DNA of 64,000 nt, from contig CP036290.1 in assembly GCA_007750655.1 (NCBI GenBank), positions 248,001 through 312,000 of the forward strand, written 5' to 3'. Source of the stretch: Rohdeia mirabilis (GTDB lineage Bacteria > Planctomycetota > UBA1135 > GCA-002686595). How positions within the stretch are numbered: the stretch's first letter is position 1; each line of letters begins with the position of its first letter. A model generated the notes under the pieces. That model was not told where the DNA came from and searched no databases. It worked only from the letters and a program-made list of their open reading frames with translations. Positions 45,863-54,308 of the stretch are shown here, one piece after another. The position numbers and the translations under genes are program-made.

Positions 45863-48800
45863 ATGGCCATCAGCAACCACGAACGGGTCGGCAAGGCGCT
45901 CGACCTCCTGAAGGAGGGCCTGGTTCCATTCGTCGAGCGAGAGCTCAAGGCTCAGCACGCGCAACTCTGGTTCGACGAGGTCAAGGCCGCCGTCAGCCCT
46001 CAGCAGGCCGAGCTCTTCGGCAAGAGTGACGAGCCGCGCTGGGACGTCGCATCGCTATTGCTCGTGATGTGGAACCAGTGGAACCTCGTTTTCCGCAAGA
46101 CCCTCGGGCAGGCGGAGCGCACTCTCGTCAGCGAGTTGCGCGACGTTCGCAACCGCTGGGCACATCAGCAGGCATTCTCGGGCGACGACACCTACCGGGC
46201 CCTGGACTCGGCGACGAGGTTGCTCACGGCTGTCTCGGCTCCGCAGGCGAGCGCCGTCGAGAAGATGAAGATGGAGCTCCTGCGCGTCCGCTTCGACGAA
46301 CAGGTGCGCAGCGAGAAGCGCCGGTCCGCGGGGACGGCCATCGAGAGCCAGGCCACCGGTCAGCTCAAGCCCTGGCGGGAGATCACGAGCCCGCACAAGG
46401 ATGTGGCGAGCGGGAAGTACCAGCAAGCCGAGTTCGCCGCGGACCTTTGGCAAGTGCACGTCGGCGAGGGGTCGCCCGAGTATCGCGATCCGGTCGAGTT
46501 CTTCCGGCGTACCTACCTGACGGAGAGCCTCAAGCGGCTGCTCGTCGGCGCTGTGCATCGTGTGATGGGCGCCGGGGGCGACCCTGTCGTTCAGCTCCAG
46601 ACGAACTTCGGCGGCGGAAAGACCCACTCGATGCTCGCGCTCTACCACCTTCTCTCGGGGGTGGTCCCGGGCGAGCTGCCTGGGGCGGACACCGTGCTCG
46701 AAGAGGCGGAGGCGACGAAGCTCCCCACCGTCAAGCGAGTCGTCCTCGTGGGCAACAAGATTTCTCCCGGCAACCCCAGCACGAAGCCCGACGGAACCGT
46801 GGTCCACACGCTCTGGGGAGAGATGGCGTGGCAGCTTGGTGGGATCGAGGCCTACGAGCGGGTGCGTGCTGACGACGAGAGAGCCACGAACCCGGGGGAC
46901 GCGTTGCGGGGACTCTTCAACGACTACGGTCCCTGCTTGATCCTCATTGACGAGTGGGTGGCCTACGCGCGCCAGCTCCACGACCAGAGCGACCTTCCTG
47001 CCGGCAGCTTCGAGACGCAGTTCAGCTTCGCGCAGGCGCTGACGGAGTCGGCCAAGCTTGCGAACAACTGCCTCCTCGTGATCAGCCTCCCGGCCTCGGA
47101 CACGGCCGGCTCGCCGCACACCCGGGCGGATGACTCCGAGGTCGGGGGACAGCGGGGCCGCGAGGCACTCGACCGGCTGCGGAACGTCATCGGGAGGGTG
47201 GAGTCCTCTTGGCGGCCGGCGAGCGCCGAGGAGGGCTTCGAGATCGTGCGCAGGCGGCTCTTTGAGCCGATGACGGACCCCAGCCAGTTCAAGGATCGCG
47301 ACGTCGTGGCCCGGGCCTTCGCGGAGCTCTACAGGACCCAGCACCAGGAGTTCCCTGCGGAGTGCCGAGACACGGACTACGAGCGGCGGCTGAAGGCGGC
47401 CTATCCGATCCACCCGGAGATCTTCGACCGGCTCTACACGGACTGGTCGACGCTGGTGAAGTTCCAGCGGACTCGCGGCGTGCTGCGCCTCATGGCGGCC
47501 GTGATCCACAGCCTCTGGGAGAAGGGCGACAGGAACCCGCTCATCCTGCCTTCGAACGTCCCGATCGACGATCCGCGGGTGCAGTTCGAGTTGACGCGCT
47601 ACCTGTCGGACAACTGGGTGCCGGTGATCGAGAAGGACGTCGATGGGCCTAACTCGCTGCCGCTACGCATCGACGGGGACGTGCCTAACCTGGGCAAGTT
47701 CGCGGCGTGCCGGCGCGTGGCGCGATCGGTCTACCTCGGCTCTGCACCGACGGCCGCAGCGGCGAACCGTGGCCTCGAGGACCGCCGGATCAAGCTCGGT
47801 TGTGTCATGCCCGGAGAGTCCCCGGCGGTCTTCGGGGATGCCCTCCGCCGGCTGGCCGGGGCGGCGACGTACCTCTACCAGGACGGCCCCCGCTACTGGT
47901 ACTCCACGCAGCCGACGGTCACGAAGCTCGCGGAGGACCGGGCAGAGCAGCTCAAGCGAGACCCCGACGCCATCGTGCGGGACCTCGACGAGCGCCTGCG
48001 GGCCGATCTGCGGCGCACGGGCGACTTCGCCCGGGTCCACGCACTGCCCCAGTCAGGCCAGGACGTCCCGGACGACCTCGACTGCCGCCTCGTCGTCCTC
48101 GGTGCGGACCACCCCTACAGCAAGGAGAGCAGCAACGCGGCCGAGGGCGCGGCGAAGGCGATCCTGGAGTCGCGGGGGAGCGCCCCGCGCCTGTTCCGCA
48201 ACACCCTCGTCTTCCTGGCGGCCGACAAGACGCGACTCCAGGACCTGGACGAAGCCGTCCGGCGCTTCCTGGCTTGGGACTCGATCCTGGCCGAACGGGA
48301 GACGCTCGACCTGTCACCCCACCAGGTGAAGCAGGCCGAGACCCAGCGGAAGGCGGCGGAGAGCACCGTGACCGCCCGGATCCCGGAGACCTACCAGTGG
48401 CTCCTGATCCCGACCCAGGCATCGCCCAAGGCAGAGGTCGAGTGGCAGGCATCCCGCCTGACGGGCCAGGAGGCATTGGCGGAGCGGGCGTGCAAGAAGA
48501 TCCGGGGTGACCAGCTCTACACGAGCTTCGCGCCGACGTTGCTCCGGATGGAACTCGACCGAGTGCCCCTGTGGCGGGGCGATCATGTCGAGGTGAAGCA
48601 GCTCGTCGAGGACTTCGGACGCTACCTCTACCTGCCCCGGCTCCGGGACTCGGCGATCCTCCTCGGAGCGATCCGGGACGGGATGGCCCTGATCTCGTGG
48701 GAGCAGGACTCGTTCGCCTTCGCGGAGAGCTACGACGCGGAGGCTGGACGATACCGGGGATTGAGGGCCTGCCAGGGGGTCACCCTGGCGGACAGCGACG

Positions 48801-49198
48801 CCCAAGGTCTCTTGGTCCGCCCAGAGCGCGCAAGAGGCCAACTGGATTCGGCGGCCGCGGCCAAGGCGCCGTCCGCCGAAGGGGTAGCGTCAGAGCCTGG
48901 ATCCTATCGTGTGGCTGGGGGTGCAGTGGCCCCTGACGAAACGACCTCGACTGGGCCGGCACTACCGCGTCGGTTCCACGGAAGCGTGGCCCTCGATTCG
49001 GCGCGCGTCGGCCGCGATGCTGGCCGGATTGGCGATGAAGTGATCTCCCACCTGGTCGGTCTCGTCGGAGCGAATGTGCGCGTGACTCTCGAGATCGAGG
49101 CCGAGCTCCCGGACGGGGCTCCCGAGCACGTCGTCCGAACGGTGACCGAGAACAGCCGAACGCTGAAGTTCGGCAGCCACGGCTTCGAAGCCGAGTAG
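45863..49198 (+). CDS. DUF499 AAA+ ATPase with N-terminal Swt1-like HEPN domain
   Basis: 1111 aa. Residues 1-125 form a HEPN (Swt1-type) domain: helices around VGKALDLLKEGLVPFVERELKAQ and the conserved R-N-x-x-x-H active motif RNRWAH at 96-101, which defines HEPN ribonucleases. The DUF499 ATPase follows: VVQLQTNFGGGKTHSMLALYHLL (Walker A near 247-255), LILIDEWVAYARQLHD (Walker B), NCLLVISLPASD (sensor). The C-terminal part is beta-rich and ends in a variable DNA-binding-like region. DUF499 and DUF1156 proteins co-occur in predicted restriction/defence operons. The gene starts 3 bp after the DUF4276 stop. The intact HEPN motif suggests RNA cleavage as one output. Confidence 0.9.
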   Translation: MAISNHERVGKALDLLKEGLVPFVERELKAQHAQLWFDEVKAAVSPQQAELFGKSDEPRWDVASLLLVMWNQWNLVFRKTLGQAERTLVSELRDVRNRWAHQQAFSGDDTYRALDSATRLLTAVSAPQASAVEKMKMELLRVRFDEQVRSEKRRSAGTAIESQATGQLKPWREITSPHKDVASGKYQQAEFAADLWQVHVGEGSPEYRDPVEFFRRTYLTESLKRLLVGAVHRVMGAGGDPVVQLQTNFGGGKTHSMLALYHLLSGVVPGELPGADTVLEEAEATKLPTVKRVVLVGNKISPGNPSTKPDGTVVHTLWGEMAWQLGGIEAYERVRADDERATNPGDALRGLFNDYGPCLILIDEWVAYARQLHDQSDLPAGSFETQFSFAQALTESAKLANNCLLVISLPASDTAGSPHTRADDSEVGGQRGREALDRLRNVIGRVESSWRPASAEEGFEIVRRRLFEPMTDPSQFKDRDVVARAFAELYRTQHQEFPAECRDTDYERRLKAAYPIHPEIFDRLYTDWSTLVKFQRTRGVLRLMAAVIHSLWEKGDRNPLILPSNVPIDDPRVQFELTRYLSDNWVPVIEKDVDGPNSLPLRIDGDVPNLGKFAACRRVARSVYLGSAPTAAAANRGLEDRRIKLGCVMPGESPAVFGDALRRLAGAATYLYQDGPRYWYSTQPTVTKLAEDRAEQLKRDPDAIVRDLDERLRADLRRTGDFARVHALPQSGQDVPDDLDCRLVVLGADHPYSKESSNAAEGAAKAILESRGSAPRLFRNTLVFLAADKTRLQDLDEAVRRFLAWDSILAERETLDLSPHQVKQAETQRKAAESTVTARIPETYQWLLIPTQASPKAEVEWQASRLTGQEALAERACKKIRGDQLYTSFAPTLLRMELDRVPLWRGDHVEVKQLVEDFGRYLYLPRLRDSAILLGAIRDGMALISWEQDSFAFAESYDAEAGRYRGLRACQGVTLADSDAQGLLVRPERARGQLDSAAAAKAPSAEGVASEPGSYRVAGGAVAPDETTSTGPALPRRFHGSVALDSARVGRDAGRIGDEVISHLVGLVGANVRVTLEIEAELPDGAPEHVVRTVTENSRTLKFGSHGFEAE

Positions 49199-49206
49199 GC
49201 CGGGCA

Positions 49207-49692
49207 ATGCCGGCGCCTCTCGAGTTCGAACCGGCGATCGTCGATGCCCACGAACAGAAGTTCGAGGCGTCCTGCATCCCGTCGTGCGTGGAGCTTGTTC
49301 TGAAGCTCCTAAAGCGTGTCGATTTCGGCTACTACGACGAGCAGAACGCCTGGGGGAGCACGAGCGACGGGAGCTTTGGCAACTTCAACAATCGAGTGCT
49401 GTTCGGGCTTCGGTTCCGCAACCTCTTCTTCGAGCATCCGCGAGGGGCTGCGTTTCCACTCGCCGACCTGTTCTCCCGAATCAGTGTCGAGCTCGATGAA
49501 GGTCGTTTCGTCATCATCTCCCTGGCATCCTCGGCAGGCTGGCACATGTACGTCGTCTACGCGCAGGAGAATGGGGAGTTCCGAGCCATCTCGAAAGCCA
49601 GCCCACCACATGGGCACGTGACGATCGCCGAGGACAAGGTGAAGGCGGCGGTCGCGTGGATGCAGGGCACGGACATCCTGGTGTATGAGTAG
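49207..49692 (+). CDS. Small papain-like/C39-peptidase-like protein at the end of the defence operon
   Basis: 161 aa. EQKFEASCIPSCVELVLKLL has Gln 17 and Cys 23 in the Q-x5-C spacing of C39 and other papain-like peptidases, followed by a long helix as expected after the catalytic Cys. GWHMYVVYAQENGEF supplies a His (113) on a strand in the place of the catalytic His. The usual Asp after the next strand (D-P motif) is not obvious; AISKASPP occupies that position. It starts 8 bp after the DUF499 stop on the same strand. A bacterial C39-like domain in such an operon could be a protease effector or maturation enzyme. This is inferred from motif spacing only. Confidence 0.65.
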   Translation: MPAPLEFEPAIVDAHEQKFEASCIPSCVELVLKLLKRVDFGYYDEQNAWGSTSDGSFGNFNNRVLFGLRFRNLFFEHPRGAAFPLADLFSRISVELDEGRFVIISLASSAGWHMYVVYAQENGEFRAISKASPPHGHVTIAEDKVKAAVAWMQGTDILVYE

Positions 49693-50178
49693 GTGGAGAT
49701 GTGAGGGGCCAGCTTGCCGAATCATTCATCTTGACTCGATTATAGTCTAAGCCAGAAAGGGCTCTGCGCATTTGTTGCAGTCCATATCGTGTCAAGCGAT
49801 CCGTTGCTGGTTGATGCCTGGCCGGTGAGGCCAGCCCCTCGACCAGTTGACACTTCAGCCGCGCTGGATCAGGCGCTTGGACCCGTCTCCCGAACTACCG
49901 ACTCGCACCGCCGCTTCTCAGTGCACGCCCACGGCGCAATGTACTTGACGCCGCCGACCTCCGGATCGTCGATGCGTTGGAGCAAGTCGGAGGCTGCTTC
50001 AGGTGTAGAACGGTCGGATGTGGAGCAGGCGATTCTCGTGGCATGGCAGCTGTTCGCGCGGGCACCGCTAGAATGAGCGAGTACGGGAAGCGGATGGCCC
50101 AATGGAGCCGTGAACGTGGAGCTCTCGGCGGAGCTAACGCATCGCGAAATGCCCAATCCGGCCAGAGATCCTGAACGC
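49693..50178. other. 486-bp interval between convergent defence gene clusters, no clear gene
   Basis: It starts with an AT-rich stretch (49715-49790) unlike the rest of the window. Open frames on both strands are short and without motifs. One fragment near 50072-50170 (MSEYGKRMAQWSRERGALGG) reads like part of a small basic protein but has no supported start or family. An inverted-repeat structure at 49789-49853 is listed separately. Confidence 0.4.
49789..49853. repeat. Nested inverted repeat at the 3' side of the defence operon
   Basis: Outer arms GTGTCAA (49789-49795) and TTGACAC (49847-49853), middle CTGG (49807-49810) and CCAG (49843-49846), and inner CTGGCC (49818-49823) and GGCCAG (49829-49834) around GGTGA nest into one foldable unit. 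It could be a terminator-like RNA, an operator or a mobile-element end. Confidence 0.4.
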
Positions 50179-52308
50179 CTATAGGCCCAGCTTCGCCTCG
50201 ACGAACTCCCTCGTCTCGTCGTCCTCAAACCAAATTTGTGCCCCGCGGATCCCACGACTCAGGAGGATCCGATACCCGCGCTTCAACCGCTCGAGCAACT
50301 CGTCCGCGTGCGGACCACTTCCGCCTTCCTTGCGCGCCTGCGAACGGGTCTTCTTCCAGGCCGATTCGTGGATGTGATCGAGGTTGGCCACCCAACGGTC
50401 GCCGCGTCGGACGAGGTCCTTGAGCCACAGCAGGCCGATCGTGTCGAAGTCGAAGCCTCGGACCACATAGGGGCAGCCGACCTCGGCCAGCTGGTCGGCG
50501 CCCATGGCACACCCCTCCGGCGCCTGGACGAAGAGCGTGTAGTCCTGCTCGGGGGCGTAGTTCCAAACCCGTGACCAGGTCTCCAGGCCACCGGGGACGC
50601 CACACTCGATGGCGAAGTCCTGGTCAGCGGCGGGCAGGTCGTGCGGCTGGTAGCTCTTCTTCGTCTTCCACGGTCGGGCGTAGGATGCCAGCAGGCGAAC
50701 GGAGTGACCCTCGTTCAGCTTCGACCTCAATTGAGACTCGAGCTCGATGGGAGATTCGGCGATCTCGAACTCGAACGGGCCCCCGTGCCCCTTGCGCCAC
50801 GCACCTTGATGCGTGCCGGCTGCTCTTAGATCGAGGAGTTCGTCGAGCCAGTCCATGTACTCCGCTGAACCGCCGCAGCGGAACTGGGCGCCGGCAAGGT
50901 CGACGATCTCGACGTTGTCGACGCCGAACTCCTTCGCGAATTCCACGATGGAGCTGCGGGAGGTCGTCTCGTTGTCCCGGTAGCTCTGGTCCCCGTCCAT
51001 CAAGAAGATCGAGACCCGTGAGCTTCGGATGATGTGCCAGGCCTGCGGTCCAGCGTGCATGCACCAGCCGGATGGCGGCACGCCTTCACGGCCGGGAGCA
51101 ACAGGGTCGATGAGCCCGTGGGCTTCGTCGACGATAGAGACAGCGTAGGCGTCGTCGGGGCAGCGCAAGCGATCGACTTGACGTGCGTACTCGGCGAGAT
51201 TCTCTCGCCACTCGGATACGAGAGTGGGCCTCCCCTTCTCTCGCTCATTCTTCACCCAGATCGGCGAGAGTCCCGGGTTGTACTGGTTGGCCGTCTTGAC
51301 CACGCCACGAGCGGCCCCCTGCTTGGAAGCTGTAGCGAACATCGAAGCCCAGTTCGACTTCTGCGAGCCGGACGTCGTGGTCATGACAATGTCACCATCG
51401 ACCCTGTCGTTCGCCGCGAGGCTGGCCCACAGGTGGGCCGCGATGACGGACTTTCCCGAGCCGGGAGGCCCTTCGATAATGACGACGCTCTTCTGGCTCC
51501 GCTTCGGCTTTGCACTCACCTTCGCCGGCTTGAGGATGCGCTCGACCTGCTTCATGCACTTCTGGAATCCAGTGCGCTGCTCGTCCAGCAAGACGAACGG
51601 AGACGTTTCTGGATTCGAGATCGCGGCCGAGATCTGACGGACGAAGCCACGGTCCTGGCGGTAAGCGCCCTTCGAGAAGCGTTCGGCGAACTCGCCGTCC
51701 GGCTCGGACAGCCTCGATGTTAGGTAGCCGGGGAACTCGGTCGTGACGTCCTGCTCGCTGCGTGTGAACAGCGGGTAAGACTCCGCCAACGCATGGTGAG
51801 GAGCTTCTCGGTAGGGGTCTGCGCTCGAGGCATACGTGAAGAACACGCAGCCGTGTACCTGGGCGTCCTCTGATTGAACGGCACTGTGGAAGCGGCGGCA
51901 GTACTCGACGTAGCCACGGACTTGGTCCGATGGGTGCAGGGCGTCCCGGTTGTTGTGTCGGATCAGGCCTTCTCTTGGGCCTGGCTCGTCCCCGTCGGTG
52001 TGCCAGTCCTTCAGTTCCACGACGACGGCCGACGGTTTGTCCTCGTGGCGACCCAGTAGCACCAGGTCTGCCCAGGAGGCGGAAGCGGGAAGTCTGTACT
52101 CGACTTCGACACCACCGAGGCTGCCGATTTGGACGTGAAACGGCTGAAGCGCCGGCTGTTCCAGTACGCGTGAGAAGGCCGGCAGAGAGTTTCGCCAGGC
52201 CGCTGCCTCGGACGCGGTCGTACGCCGTGTCTCGTCCTGCAGGTCGCTTACAAGCCCGTCCAGGTCGTAGTGGACGCGGTTCTGGAAGGTGTGGACGTCG
52301 AGGAGCAT
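50179..52308 (-). CDS. DUF2075 helicase/ATPase with N-terminal PD-(D/E)XK nuclease-like domain
   Basis: 709 aa. The N-terminal domain has D81 in SWADLVLLGRHED and E98/K100 in AVVVELKDWHTDG, a D...ExK nuclease core. The P-loop domain (Schlafen group 3/DUF2075) follows: VVIIEGPPGSGKSVIAAHL (Walker A near 283), VSIVDEAHGLIDP (Walker B), FLMDGDQSYRDNE (motif III), and QFRCGGSAEYMDWLDELLDL. The C-terminal part VRGFDFDTIGLLWLKDLVRRGDRW is a usual end of the family. The ATG at 52308 (MLLDVHTFQN) is preferred; a longer form starting at 52407 adds residues without family character. Such proteins accompany restriction and abortive-infection systems. It faces the defence operon on the opposite strand. 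Confidence 0.85.
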   Translation of the reverse strand: MLLDVHTFQNRVHYDLDGLVSDLQDETRRTTASEAAAWRNSLPAFSRVLEQPALQPFHVQIGSLGGVEVEYRLPASASWADLVLLGRHEDKPSAVVVELKDWHTDGDEPGPREGLIRHNNRDALHPSDQVRGYVEYCRRFHSAVQSEDAQVHGCVFFTYASSADPYREAPHHALAESYPLFTRSEQDVTTEFPGYLTSRLSEPDGEFAERFSKGAYRQDRGFVRQISAAISNPETSPFVLLDEQRTGFQKCMKQVERILKPAKVSAKPKRSQKSVVIIEGPPGSGKSVIAAHLWASLAANDRVDGDIVMTTTSGSQKSNWASMFATASKQGAARGVVKTANQYNPGLSPIWVKNEREKGRPTLVSEWRENLAEYARQVDRLRCPDDAYAVSIVDEAHGLIDPVAPGREGVPPSGWCMHAGPQAWHIIRSSRVSIFLMDGDQSYRDNETTSRSSIVEFAKEFGVDNVEIVDLAGAQFRCGGSAEYMDWLDELLDLRAAGTHQGAWRKGHGGPFEFEIAESPIELESQLRSKLNEGHSVRLLASYARPWKTKKSYQPHDLPAADQDFAIECGVPGGLETWSRVWNYAPEQDYTLFVQAPEGCAMGADQLAEVGCPYVVRGFDFDTIGLLWLKDLVRRGDRWVANLDHIHESAWKKTRSQARKEGGSGPHADELLERLKRGYRILLSRGIRGAQIWFEDDETREFVEAKLGL

Positions 52309-52629
52309 CTGGGGCGGCGTGGGTGACGGTGAAGCTAGGCCTCGACAGTGTAGGCAATCCGGAAGCCATTGATGCGTTTGGGATTCGACCGTTGCAGTTA
52401 CGAGCAATCAATTGCTGGTTCCACACATGGCCGAATGACCGATGCGGTGAGCGCGACACAAGCGCCTGGCGAGAGGCTCTTGATGTCGCGTCCACGGACC
52501 CAGTGCTCCGGTGCTGTGAAACGGCCCCAGTTGTACGGGGAAAGGGTCACTTTTCGGAAAGTGAAGGGCGGAGCGCCAAGGCGTAGGCGCCCCGAACCTG
52601 GTTCGGAACGCGGTGCATTGCACGTTGCG

Positions 52630-54303
52630 TCAGTCCAATGCTCCTGGCGCACGTACAAGTACGCCACAACGGTGGCTATCCATGTAGTCGCGTGTGGTGA
52701 GGGCTTCGGCCTTCGATGCGATCGGGACCATCAGATGGGCCGACCGAGGCGGACTGCCGCGCCACCGCAACGAATCCCGATACACGTGCGCCGACGTCAT
52801 CGCATCCATGATGTTGGCCCGGCCCGTGCGGTACTTCGCGTCGAACACCTCGAACGACACGCTCCCGTCCGCGCCGTGCTCGATCACGACGATGTCCGGG
52901 ATCCGCGTCTTGCTGATCGAGTACGGCCCGCGCTTGCGACCCTCGGGCCGACTGGGGAACTTGGGCTGGAACAGGATCTCGACCCCCCGCTCTCCTTCGA
53001 CGCCACACCACCCCGCGTCCGGCCGCGCCACGTGCCCCGCCCGCTTCACGCGTGACCACACGAGCTCCGGCCGCGACTCCCGCAGCTCCCTCGCCATCCG
53101 CACGAAGCACCACCTCTCGTAGATCTCCCAGGTCGGGCTGATCCAGTGGCGCTCGTCGTTGCGCGGACCGGCGATCCCGCGGCGGATCGACCTCCAACCG
53201 CTCGACCAGGCCCGGGCGTAGGCGGGGTCGGCGTCGACGGCGATCAGGCCCGCGGCGGTGATCTCTGGCCGGCGCACGCTCGTGAACGGTGGGCGGCGCA
53301 GCAGTCGTGTGAGGTCGCGCTCGAGGGCTTCGAGCACTCGACGACGCTCCGGCCAGCGAGTGGCGAGCGAGGTCCTCGTCTCACTCTCGGCGCGCGGGTT
53401 CGTGGAGAGGCGCTCGAGGCGCACCGCGAGGGTGCGGCAGCGCGTCCGCACCGCCTGCGTCAGGGCGGCGAGTGCGCGGTTGGCGGCGCTGTCGAGGCTC
53501 TCCTCCGTGCGCGGGACGTCGAAGCGGGGGTCCGCTCCCGAGGCTCCCGTGCCGGAGTCCAGCTCGTCCAACGCCGCGCCCGTTCCACCAGGGCCGCCAC
53601 CCGTCGCGTGCACCACCGCCAGGACCGCCGCGCTGCGCAAGGCCGCTCGCGCCGTGGCTTGGTCCACCCTGCGAACGCGATGGGCCGGGAGGGACTCGCG
53701 CTCGACCACGAGCCGCCGCCTGGGGCGCCGCACGACCTCGGCGATCGCCGCGCAGAACGCCGGCCCGTGACGGCGCAGGCGCTCGAACTCCAGCAGCGGG
53801 TTCTGCGAGGTGCCGAGGCGACCGATGCGGCGGGTGCTGGGTTCCGAGCCGAGGACCAGCTCGGGATCCTCCGCCCAGATCTCGTCGAGCATCGCCTCGA
53901 AGGCCTCCACGCCCGACTTGCGGGGGTCCGGCGAGACGTCGAAGCGAAAGCGAGCCACCGTCCGCTCACCGGCGCGCGCCTCGACCGCCACCTCGCCGGC
54001 GTAGAAGCCCGGCGTCCAGGTGAAGCGGCCGGTGGCGGGGTCGCGGGGGATGGGCTCGTCGTCGACGACCAGGGTGTCGATCGCGCCGCTGGGGTCGGCG
54101 ATGGCGAAGGGGACGTTCTCGCGGAAGCCGAGGGCGGCGGCGGGAGCGGGTTGGGCGACGAACGGCTCCAGACCCTCGAGCGCACGCAGGGGCGTGATCT
54201 CGAGGACGGGCGCCGCGGGCGTGCGGGATGCAGCAGCGGGGACCGCGCCCGTGGTCGCCGAGTGCGCGCTGGTGGGACGCGCTTGTCCCGTGGAACCGGA
54301 CAC
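52630..54303 (-). CDS. DUF2357 McrC-like nuclease subunit
   Basis: 557 aa with a GTG start at 54303, 5 bp after the McrB-like stop. A beta-rich N-terminal domain (LEITPLRALEGLEPFVAQ, PGFYAGEVAVEARAGERTVARF) matches DUF2357, and a helical middle follows. The C-terminal PD-(D/E)XK nuclease core is RIPDIVVIEHGADG followed by FEVFDAKYRTGRANIMDAM, with D in PDIVV and D-x-K in DAKY. DUF2357 proteins paired with McrB-type GTPases form type IV-like, modification-dependent restriction systems. An alternative GTG exists further downstream. The C-terminus is intact at LVRAPGALD. Confidence 0.82.
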   Translation of the reverse strand: MSGSTGQARPTSAHSATTGAVPAAASRTPAAPVLEITPLRALEGLEPFVAQPAPAAALGFRENVPFAIADPSGAIDTLVVDDEPIPRDPATGRFTWTPGFYAGEVAVEARAGERTVARFRFDVSPDPRKSGVEAFEAMLDEIWAEDPELVLGSEPSTRRIGRLGTSQNPLLEFERLRRHGPAFCAAIAEVVRRPRRRLVVERESLPAHRVRRVDQATARAALRSAAVLAVVHATGGGPGGTGAALDELDSGTGASGADPRFDVPRTEESLDSAANRALAALTQAVRTRCRTLAVRLERLSTNPRAESETRTSLATRWPERRRVLEALERDLTRLLRRPPFTSVRRPEITAAGLIAVDADPAYARAWSSGWRSIRRGIAGPRNDERHWISPTWEIYERWCFVRMARELRESRPELVWSRVKRAGHVARPDAGWCGVEGERGVEILFQPKFPSRPEGRKRGPYSISKTRIPDIVVIEHGADGSVSFEVFDAKYRTGRANIMDAMTSAHVYRDSLRWRGSPPRSAHLMVPIASKAEALTTRDYMDSHRCGVLVRAPGALD

Positions 54304-54308
54304 GGCGC

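Noticed and set aside
35328..49692. DISARM system
   Set aside because: No DrmB (DUF1998) or DrmC (PLD) homologue is present, and DUF1156 and DUF499 are not DISARM components.
49733..49750. Sigma-70 promoter TTGACT / TATAGT
   Set aside because: Spacing between the hexamers is only 4 nt.
49789..50076. 95-residue plus-strand protein
   Set aside because: No recognisable domain, no good ribosome site, and its start lies inside the inverted repeat.
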